Assembly: GCA_012031345.1 (NCBI GenBank)
Contig: JAAUTS010000005.1
Coordinates: 1 to 46,896, forward strand
Length of the DNA stretch: 46,896 nucleotides
Origin: Blastochloris sp.
GTDB lineage: Bacteria; Verrucomicrobiota; Verrucomicrobiia; Methylacidiphilales; JAAUTS01
Reading direction: 5' to 3'
Shown: one piece after another, positions 39,655 to 46,896 of the stretch
Layout: each line of letters starts with the position of its first letter
Numbering within the stretch: position 1 is the first letter of the stretch
The notes under the pieces: model-generated
Told to the model about the DNA's origin: nothing
Database searches by the model: none
The model's input: only the letters and a program-made list of their open reading frames with translations
Position numbers and translations under genes: made by a program

Positions 39655-40406
39655 TTATTTGCGGCCTTGGCCAGGGCGTCGTAGGTTTTGATCAACAACT
39701 CGGTCAGGGTGGATTCAAAATCACCGACCAAAGCAAACACGCGCGAACGGAAAAAGGCGTAGAAGAGCATGGCAACCAGACCGATGCCGAGTCCCATAGC
39801 GGTGGCGACCAGGGCCTGGGAAACGCCCCCGGCCAGCAGCATGGTGCGCATGGGGGCGGCGTCGCTGGCGAGGGTGCCGAAGGAGCGCAGGATACCGAAG
39901 ACCGTGCCTAACAAGCCGACGAGAGGGGCCATGACGCCCATATCCATGAGGAGGATGTTTGGTTGATTCAAGCGGACGGTGGCGCGGTTACCTTCGACTT
40001 CGGCGATTTCCTTCAGGGCTTCCAAGGAGGTGCCGGGGTTGTCCCGGGCAAAGCCGAGCACTCTGGTCAGGACCCGGGCCACGGCGCAACGGTTGTCGGA
40101 AGATTGCTCGATCAGATCCTCGAGTTTGCGTTCTTTGAGCAGATGGGAGGCGCTTTCCAGGTAGTCGGGATCGATGATGTTGATCTTGCGCAGCCAAAAG
40201 AAATTGAAGACGACCAGAGCCAGGACGATGAGGGAGAGGAGAACCAGGGGAATGAGCACCCATTCGGCGGCCAAAACCATCTGCCAAAGATTGAGCGAGG
40301 AGGGGGTGTTGTCCGTGGTAGAACTTTGGGCGGGAGCGGTGAGGGGAAGAAGAAGGATCAGGAATCCGAACAGGAACCTGCGGGAGAGGCGGCTGGATCG
40401 TGGCAT
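39655..40406 (-). CDS. ExbB/TolQ/MotA-family proton channel protein, frameshifted at its end
   Basis: Inner membrane motor protein energising outer membrane processes. About 250 residues. The N terminus is a signal-like segment (RFLFGFLILLLPLTAPAQ), as seen in many such proteins. The first membrane helix is VLIPLVLLSLIVLALVVFNF; the conserved MotA/TolQ core is NILLMDMGVMAPLVGLLGTV, FGILRSFGTL and VSQALVATAMGLGIGLVAML. One A seems missing at 39667-39668: with it the end becomes LAKGRK and TAA at 39655-39657, twelve bases before the exbD ATG. ExbB-like and ExbD-like proteins work as a pair. Confidence 0.87.
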
Positions 40407-40480
40407 TCCTTATTCCTAGAGGCTCCCGGTGAATGTTCAAGGGGAACCTTGTCCTGCGTTCAAGGCTGCGGGGAGGATGG

Positions 40481-41491
40481 TTATTTGGGCAATGTGATGT
40501 CAACGAAGACCGGGTAGTGATCGCTGGCCAGGCCGGGTTCGTCACCGCCGAAGACTTCTTTGCGTTTGCTGGCACCCTTGGGCAGGATTTGTGCCTGGGG
40601 GATGGGGTCGCCCCAGCCGGAGGAAAACCAGATGTAGTCGAAGGTGCCGTCGGGGTAGGGTTCACCCTCGCGGGCGGGCAGGGTGATGATTTGGTCCCTG
40701 GGCTGGCTGCCGAAGGATTGGTAGAAGCCTAGGCGTTGAAGTTCCTTGAAGGTTTCTTCATCTTCAAATTCTTTGGCGAAGTAGTCCGTATTAAAATCGC
40801 CGCAGACCAGAATTTTATCGCGGTAAGGATCCAGTTTGAGGCGGTCCAGGTCGCGTTTGAGTTCGCGGATGGCGGCCAGGCGTTTGGCGTAGTTTTTTTG
40901 GCGGGCTTGGTCGTCCTCCGCTCCGAAATTACTTTTGGTGTGACCGTTGTAGATGACGAATTGGAGGTTGCCGATTAGGTAGCGGGCCGCCAACCAGCCG
41001 CGGGTGGGGCGGTCTTCTCCGCTGAGGGGGGCGAAGTCAACTTCCCAGACTTCCTGCCAGGGCGGGCGGGAAAGGATGCCGGTTTGTTGTTGGATTTTGT
41101 CGTTGAGGAGACGTTCCTGATTTTCGTCATTGAACCAGGAGGAGGCGAGGAAGGGGAAGGCGTCGGCGGCCAGGTTGTTGTTGAGGGAAATGAGGGCACC
41201 AAGGTTGCGGGTTTCCTGGGTGAGGAGGATGTCGGGTTTGAATTCCTTGATGAGGGCGGCGACGGCGGCGATTTGCCATTGTACATTTTCCTTGGCGCTT
41301 TTGCGTTGTCCGGCGGGGAACCATTCGATGTTCCAGGTGGCGATGCGGATGGTTTTGGCAGGAACGTAGGCTTCGGCCTTGGGCTCCTCGTGAAGAAAGG
41401 GTTTTTCAATGCGGGGTGCGTTTTCAGCCTGGACCAGAGAGGTGATCGACAGCAGGAGCAGAGAGAACCAAGCGCGGGCGGAGTGGGTCAT
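40481..41491 (-). CDS. Exported endonuclease/exonuclease/phosphatase-fold protein
   Basis: A 336-residue exported member of the EEP (DNase I-like) superfamily. I chose the ATG near 41491, which begins MTHSARAWFSLLLLSITSLV and gives a signal peptide ending VQA; the longer frame from TTG at 41545 is less likely. Motifs: IRIATWNIEWFPAG, LLTQETRN (metal Glu), YNGHTKSNFGAEDDQARQKN, ILVCGDFNTD (metal/catalytic Asp and Asn), and the terminal SDHYPVFVDI (catalytic His). Substrate may be nucleic acid or a phospho-compound; not decidable. Confidence 0.85.
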   Translation of the reverse strand: MTHSARAWFSLLLLSITSLVQAENAPRIEKPFLHEEPKAEAYVPAKTIRIATWNIEWFPAGQRKSAKENVQWQIAAVAALIKEFKPDILLTQETRNLGALISLNNNLAADAFPFLASSWFNDENQERLLNDKIQQQTGILSRPPWQEVWEVDFAPLSGEDRPTRGWLAARYLIGNLQFVIYNGHTKSNFGAEDDQARQKNYAKRLAAIRELKRDLDRLKLDPYRDKILVCGDFNTDYFAKEFEDEETFKELQRLGFYQSFGSQPRDQIITLPAREGEPYPDGTFDYIWFSSGWGDPIPQAQILPKGASKRKEVFGGDEPGLASDHYPVFVDITLPK

Positions 41492-41545
41492 GGAGCGGAG
41501 TGTGGCGGAGGATGAGGCCGCGGGCAAGTGGCGTTCGTGTGACAA

Positions 41546-42697
41546 TTAGAAGGTCAGGATTTGATTGCTGTCAGCAGGGTGGGTGAGGGGGGAGCGGGTG
41601 GTTTTTTTGCTGGATAGGGGCCGGGTGGAGGCGCGGGGGATGAGGTCGGTGGGCAGCAGAATTTTCACGGGCATCTGGGGAGCCTGCATTTCGTTGAGAA
41701 GATAATTGGCGGCGACACGGCCCATCTGGGTGGAGTAGATGTCGATGGTGGTGATGGGAGGATCGAGGATTTGGCCGTAGTGGTTGTTGTCGAAGCCGAC
41801 CACGCTGACCTGGGAGGGGACCTCCATTTTGAGGTGGCGGAGTTCGGCCACCAGCTCAAAGGCTTCGCGATCCGATCCACAGATAATGGCGGTGGGGCGG
41901 TGGGTCATGCCGTAAAACAGCTCGGCGGCGCGGCGGGCGGTCATTTCGTGATGGGCCTCATAAAAGACCAGATCCAGACAAGGCTCGAGGCCGTGCTGTC
42001 GCAGGTAATGTTGATAGGCGGAGAAGCGTTGTTGAAAGCCGTGATGAAAGTTCAGGCCGTTGATGTAGAGGGCGATGCGACGGTGGTGTTCCTGAAGCAG
42101 ATGATCGATCAGTTTATGCATGCCCGCCTCGTTGTCCGAGCAGACGCAGCCGATGTCCTGTTGATGGATGGTGGCGTTTCCCAGCAGGATGGCGGGGATC
42201 TGGTGTTTAAGGACCGCTTCCACCACGAGGGGTTCCGTGTGGCTGGCCAGCACCACTCCCATGCAGCCGTGTTCCCGGGCCTCCAGGATTTGCTCCACCT
42301 TGTGGCGGGGTGAGGTGAAGCCGGAGAGCACTGCGGTGTCGTAGCCCTCCGCGTGCAGGACTTCTTCTACGCCGATGAGCCAGTCTTGAAAAAGACTATA
42401 CCAACCGCGCAGGATGTCCGTATTGACGACGAAGAGGATTTTACCCATCGCATGATTGGCGGGGGGAAGGTAGTGGTGAACGCTGCCTTGGAGATTGGGT
42501 TCAATCAAGGCATCGGAAATATGACATTGAAGGGCATAGTCCAAGGAGCTGCGCGGGATACGAAGCAGGCGGCTGAGTTCGGCGGAGTTGGGCAGGGCAT
42601 GAGGGAAGTAGCGACTGCGGATCAGGCAACGGAGCAAAGCCAGGGCGCGATCTTTGGAGTCAAAAGATAATCGGGCCGTGGTTTTTTTGGGAGTCAT
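41546..42697 (-). CDS. Transcription regulator with GntR-like HTH and LacI-type sensor domain
   Basis: A 383-residue DNA-binding protein. The N terminus (about 15-70) looks like a winged helix of the GntR kind, with LRCLIRSRYFPHALPNSAEL and SRLLRIPRSSLDYAL. From residue 86 the LacI/ribose-binding periplasmic-like fold follows: GKILFVVNTDILRGWYSLFQ, GVVLASHTEPLVVEAVLKHQ, IPAILLGN, HHRRIALYING, AIICGSDREAFELV and VSVVGFDNNHYGQILDPPIT. Such hybrids sense sugars and regulate carbohydrate genes. The target is unknown; the GH42-like gene at the start of the window is over 40 kb away. Confidence 0.85.
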   Translation of the reverse strand: MTPKKTTARLSFDSKDRALALLRCLIRSRYFPHALPNSAELSRLLRIPRSSLDYALQCHISDALIEPNLQGSVHHYLPPANHAMGKILFVVNTDILRGWYSLFQDWLIGVEEVLHAEGYDTAVLSGFTSPRHKVEQILEAREHGCMGVVLASHTEPLVVEAVLKHQIPAILLGNATIHQQDIGCVCSDNEAGMHKLIDHLLQEHHRRIALYINGLNFHHGFQQRFSAYQHYLRQHGLEPCLDLVFYEAHHEMTARRAAELFYGMTHRPTAIICGSDREAFELVAELRHLKMEVPSQVSVVGFDNNHYGQILDPPITTIDIYSTQMGRVAANYLLNEMQAPQMPVKILLPTDLIPRASTRPLSSKKTTRSPLTHPADSNQILTF

Positions 42698-42869
42698 ACC
42701 AGTGAACCTCGAAGCTGCTCTTGCAATGTTTACTTTATTGGCCGATGGCTAAGCTGGCAAGAAGAATGCAGGAACAAAAAGATCGCCGCACCCCGTCTGT
42801 GGCGAATGAGGGCAGGGGTTGGAAGTTTTTTGTGATTGGTTAGGCATAGTGGCTTGGTGGGTTGAGGTT

Positions 42870-42897
42870 TTGACAGGAAGAGTTTTGTCCTTACGGT
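42870..42897 (+). promoter_or_regulatory. M16 peptidase promoter, near-leaderless spacing
   Basis: A perfect TTGACA at 42870-42875, a 16-base spacer and TACGGT at 42892-42897. The ATG at 42904 follows after six bases, GAGGTG, which resembles a Shine-Dalgarno motif but would mostly not be transcribed. Confidence 0.5.
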
Positions 42898-42903
42898 GAG
42901 GTG

Positions 42904-44183
42904 ATGTTACGGACATTGTCGGGCAGTTTGGGCGGAGCCACGTATGCGTTTTGCCCGATGGATGAGGTGGAGAGCATCAGCGTGGGGCTTTGGTTTGGGG
43001 TGGGGTCACGTTATGAGACGGCGGGCTTGCAGGGTGGGGCGCATTTTTTGGAGCATATGTTGTTCAAGGGAACGAGAAAGCGCTCGGCTTTGATGCTTTC
43101 GCAGGAGGTGGAGAGTCGGGGTGGGGATTTGAATGCTTTCACGTCGGAGGAGATGACGTGTTATTATGCGCGGATTGATGCGGCGCAGTTGGAGTTGGCC
43201 TTGGATGTGTTGTTTGACATGTTATGGCATTCGAAGTTGGAGGCTGGGGAGATGGAGAAGGAGCGGGGGTGATTCTGGAGGAGATCCGGATGTATGAGGA
43301 TCAACCGAGTTCGCTGGTGATGGATCGTTTGAATGAAAAGCTTTGGCCGGGGAGCAGTCTGGGGTTGCCCATCACGGGGAGTGAGGCGTCGGTCTCAGGA
43401 CTGAAACGCGGGGCTTTGCTGGAGTTTTGGAGGCGACATTATCATCCTGGAAATTTGAATGTGGCTCTGGCGGGTTCCTTTGATCCGGTCAGGGCGCAAG
43501 GGTTGATCGCGCGGCGGCTGCGCGGGAAGTTTCCGGGGGCGCAGCCTGGGCGATTTATGAGGGTGCGTCGGCGTGAGGGGAGGCAGATGGGGCTGTTGGC
43601 GATTCCGCGTCCGGTGCAGCAGGCCAGTGTGGCGCTGGGGGTGAGGGGTTATGCCCGGCGCGATCCCAAGCGGTTTGCGGAAAAGGTGTTGAGCGTGATT
43701 TTGGGGGAGAACATGAGTTCGCGATTGTTTCAGGTATTGCGGGAGCGGCATGGGCTGGCGTATTCGGTGCAGAGTTCGATTCAACATTTTCATGATCAGG
43801 GCGCGTTTTATCTGCAAATGGGGGTGGATGTGCCCAAGTTGGGTGCGGCGTTGAGATTGACCGGGAAAGAGTTGCGACGGATCCAGGAGAAGGAACCTTC
43901 TCCGGCTGAGCTGGTCCGGGCCAAGGATTTTCTGATTGGTCAGATGAAGTTAGGTATGGAGAGCACCTCAAACCGGATGATGTGGTTAGGGGAATCCATG
44001 ATCGGGTTTGGGCGAATCCAGGATTTGGATGAAGTGAAGGGGGCGATCGCTTCGGTGACGGCAGAGCAGGTCTCTGCGGTGGCGCGGGAGTTGTTCGTGC
44101 CGGGTCGTATGGTTCTGGCTTGTGTGGGGCCGGAGGTAGGGGAGGTGGGATTAGGAAAGCATGCGGGTGGATTGATGGGGTGA
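42904..44183 (+). CDS. M16-family zinc peptidase, frameshifted
   Basis: Pitrilysin/processing-peptidase family, about 426 residues after repair. The inverted zinc motif HFLEHMLF (about 52-59) is present with the downstream Glu in ESRGGDLNAFTSEEMTCYYA. Other signatures: FGVGSRYET, the RHYHPGNLNVALAGSFDP segment, RPVQQASVALGVRGYARRDP and LGENMSSRLFQVLRERHGLA with YSVQSS. One G is missing from the run at 43265-43269; adding it joins EMEKERG to VILEEIRMYEDQP. There is no signal peptide, so it is probably cytoplasmic. Its partner-type second M16 copy is not in the window. Confidence 0.9.
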
Positions 44184-44214
44184 TTATAAAATGGACAGGG
44201 GAGATCTGCCCGAA

Positions 44215-44243
44215 GTCAGAAAGTAACTTTGCTGTTACCTGAC
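44215..44243. repeat. Imperfect hairpin between the M16 gene and the HAF-hydrolase gene
   Basis: GTCAG, three bases AAA, GTAAC, loop TTTGCT, GTTAC, CTGAC: two 5-bp arms with a 3-base bulge. It could be a terminator for the peptidase gene or an operator for the next gene; no T run follows. Confidence 0.4.
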
Positions 44244-44303
44244 TGTAGATAACGTTGAAAAAGAAGGTTGATTGTTAGGAACTATTCGGAGAGTTTCTTG
44301 GAC

Positions 44304-46896
44304 ATGATTCCTTGTGTTTTGCCCTTCCGCCAAGTGAAGACACTGCTTATTTTAGGTTCCCTTGGATTGGCCTTTTGGGAGGGTGCAGAACTCGATGCCG
44401 CCGAATATCAGGTTTTGCCTGTGACTGGTGAGGGTGAACTGGTTTCAAGTTACGCCTATGCCTTGAATGATGAAGGAGTGATCGTGGGACAGGCGACGTT
44501 CCTGGTAAGACCGACAACGGGACAGCCTTATCAGACGAGTAGTGGTTACCGATGGATTCCGAGTGGTGGCGGTTTGTGGACGGAGAATCATTCGTATCTC
44601 ATAAATTATGATATCAACAACCAGGGATTGACCGCACCGGGTGACACGCCTGCTTTTGAGTCAACCTACTCGGAATCCTATAATGAGGCGGGCCTAGTTA
44701 CCGCTTCCAGTAATTATGGAGATGGTTATGCCTTGGCACTTAATGATCATGGGCTTTGGGTCGGCAGCTATTATTCTTATAACAGCATCTACGAATATAC
44801 GGATAGACCAAATTCACCGGATGGTGAGGAAAACCCGATGGAGTTAAGTTTGGAGAGCACGGATCGAAGAACATCTCCTGGGTTCCTTCGTCAAGGGGGT
44901 AGTTTTCTTCGGATAGCTGGTAGTAGTGATGTTTCCTCTTACACAATCTTTGTCAGATGGCCAGTGACTTATCTTTTAACGGAAAGGGTTCAAGAGCATC
45001 CTGTTACCTTGGGTATGGCGGTGGCCTATGGAGTGGACAATCTTGGCTATGCCATAGGACAGGACTTGGAGGGTGTTGGCCTTTGGAAGGTGGAGGGTGA
45101 AGGAGCAGGACGGATTGCTCTGACAGGGGCGGATATTTATCTAATGCATATTGCCCCGAATAGCGGGGGTGGTGGCGGGGAGGAGCGGGGGGAAACCTGC
45201 TGTTTGGCTGGGACATGGGCGAGGGAATCCAGCGCCTTTCATTCTGCCGGATCTTACAGGCACGGGACAATCCGACCCAGGCTTTGCCTCATGCAGCAAT
45301 GATCAGGGCTGGGTGCTTGGGCAGGTGGGGGGAACTATGATTTATCCAATAGAGGGAGAGGTGTATGTTAACCGCGCCTCAGGACGGGGTGGTAAAACTT
45401 TTTTCTGGCGGGCGGATCGTCCCCTGACCGAGGCCAATCGCGCCTCGGTGCGCTGGACCGTGGAAGATTTAAGTGCCGGGATGCCCGCAGGCTGGAGCGA
45501 GATGACGCTCTATGACATCAACCAACGAGGACAGGCAATAGGTTTTGCCCGAGTCAATGGGATTTACCGAGGCGTGATGGTCACCTTGAGCCAGCGTTTA
45601 ATTGCGGTGGACAGAAACCGGGACGGGGACTTAAGTTTTTCCGATAGTGAGGATGAAACTCGACCGGACAAGCCCTTCACATTTTGGTTGAATGATGATC
45701 AAGACGAAGCCGCATTTCAGACCGTTGATCAGTTGACCGAGGAAGACGATGTCAAACCCAAGCCAAGCTCTCTAGATTATAAAGATACTGTGGTTAAGTG
45801 TAATCGAGATTTGGAAGATTTTCTCCGAATTCATTTAAAAGCTCCCGCTGGTTTTGATCCTGCTTCCAGGCAGTGGCAGATGCGCCTGATTTTTGCCGAG
45901 ATCAAATCAGGGAAACCCAGAGTCAGAATCTGGCAGGCCAGGGAAGAAGGTTTGGGATACCTTGAAAGTGAGAGTGCAGCCACCTCGCAGCGTGAGTATA
46001 TGAATAGTGAATACCCTTTAGGGATGATTCACAGTGACGGGGAAAAACCCATTTTACCAACACGGGCCAAGCGAATTTTCCAGCGGGCTGAGGATGGTTC
46101 TTGGCGTGCCAATCTCTTGATGGAGGGGGCTGGCGAGGGAGAAGGAGCCCTGACCGTGCGCTTCTACAGGGAGGGAGGGCTGGTGGCGGAGTCCAAGTTT
46201 TATCTGCGTCTCTTGCCCATGGAAAAACTCTACGACCATTGGACGGTGGGAGATACGGACGACATTCCATGGCAAGATATTCCCAGCGAAGCTACACGTA
46301 TTGGCTCAGCGGAGATTCAGGCGGAGGAGCCTGGCTACATCATTTTTGTTCACGGCTGGAGGTTGAAGCCCTGGGAGCGGCGCGCCTTTGCCGAGACGGC
46401 CTATAAACGACTTTGGCACCAAGGCTACAAGGGGGGCTACGGCATCTATTCTTGGCCCACGGAGTATAGTAACAATCCAGCTATTCCTCCTCAAAATTTT
46501 AACCGCAGTGACCGTAAAGCATTACTTTCCGCCTCTGGGCTGCTCGGAGTCTTGGAGGAGTTGAATCAGCAAAAGCCCAAACAGGTGCGTTTATTCGCAC
46601 ACAGTATGGGTAATGTGGTCGTCAGTGAGGCTCTGAGACTTGGTAAACTTAAAGCATGGGCAGAGGGTCGAGAGGTGAAACCCTTACTACACACCTACGT
46701 CACGAGCCAGGCCGCTGTTTCCTCACACAGCTACGACCCGAGTAGAACTACGTTACAGGAGATTAGCGACAAAAACATACCTAATGTTTTATTCTGTTTA
46801 TTGGAAGGAGGGCAACGATGCTACGTTTCCTAGGCGCTGGCCAGCGAGCAACCCTTCCGTACTACTTCCCCAGAGTATCTCAGCGGCACAGCAGAA
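44304..46896 (+). CDS. Large exported protein: HAF repeats plus alpha/beta-hydrolase domain, partial, frameshifted twice
   Basis: More than 860 residues, running off the window. ATG at 44304 (MIPCVLPFRQVKTLLILGSL) gives a signal peptide and has GGAGAG upstream; a TTG at 44268 is less likely. The N-terminal third shows repeats of the extracellular HAF type, such as YAYALNDEGVIVGQA, YDINNQGLTA, GYALALNDHGLWVGSYY and DINQRGQAIGF. The middle is beta-rich. The C-terminal third is an alpha/beta hydrolase: YIIFVHGWRLKPWERRAFAE and the nucleophile elbow LFAHSMGNVVVSEAL. Frame changes: a G gained at 45165-45169 (correction gives NSGVVAGRSGGKPAVWLGHG) and a T gained at 46797-46799, after which YWKEGNDATFPRRWPASNPS stays open to the window end. 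Composition differs from its neighbours. Confidence 0.72.

Noticed and set aside
39222-40406. Novel ExbB-ExbD fusion protein
   Set aside because: The linker frame is unlike either family and the other frame gives canonical gene ends; two opposite indels explain it.

Overview
The window looks like a chromosomal segment of a Gram-negative bacterium of the Verrucomicrobiota (PVC group). The main pointers are a roughly 52-residue small basic protein typical of Verrucomicrobia and Chlamydiae (20026-20184), a futalosine-pathway menaquinone enzyme (mqnC), and a lipopolysaccharide cluster that joins Kdo and heptose synthesis to pyrG and lptCAB. Protein families were assigned from motifs recalled from general knowledge, not from a database search. 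I see no rRNA, tRNA, CRISPR array, insertion sequence or prophage. No gene-free stretch exceeds 300 bases; the longest is about 200 bases (42698-42903).

The sequence carries roughly 30 apparent single-base indels, mostly in homopolymers, so many universally conserved genes (pyrG, kdsA, mfd, dnaJ, an RND pump) are split between frames. In nearly every case a +1 or -1 correction restores a normal family-length protein and a coordinate span divisible by three. I therefore annotate these genes as whole CDSs with probable sequencing or assembly errors, not as pseudogenes.

Layout. 1-4.4 kb: the 3' end of a GH42-like beta-galactosidase, a small unknown gene with an in-frame TGA, a non-RD Ser/Thr kinase, mqnC, a Dabb-domain protein and a PHP phosphatase. 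4.4-10.9 kb (+): rfaE1-gmhB-kdsB-pyrG-kdsA-lptC-lptA-lptB, one tightly overlapping unit for ADP-heptose, CMP-Kdo and LPS export. 10.9-18.4 kb (+): mdh, then mfd-surA-like peptidyl-prolyl isomerase, then pdxA and an unrecognised ATP-grasp-like protein. 18.4-20 kb (-): EVE-domain protein and HAD phosphatase, flanked by two dispersed intergenic repeats. 20-24.4 kb: small basic protein with terminator, an RluB/RsuA pseudouridine synthase with a long basic tail, an exported DUF362 protein, and a membrane-bound class III adenylate cyclase. 24.4-30.8 kb (-): tetR-outer membrane factor-membrane fusion protein-RND pump, a complete tripartite efflux operon. 30.9-37.8 kb (-): an unknown membrane protein, tatD, thrB, a STAS protein, an RsbU-like phosphatase, grpE, dnaJ and rsmE. 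37.8-44.2 kb: ridA and pyrE (+), cupin, exbD, exbB, a secreted endonuclease/phosphatase-fold protein and a GntR/LacI-type regulator (-), and an M16 peptidase (+). 44.3 kb to the end: a large exported HAF-repeat plus alpha/beta-hydrolase protein whose composition differs from the rest.

Two window-wide patterns stand out. The + strand is strongly G-rich over C whichever way genes point, until this stops abruptly near 44.2 kb. Several transcription units have a good -10 hexamer only 6-9 bases before the start codon, which suggests leaderless or near-leaderless mRNAs.
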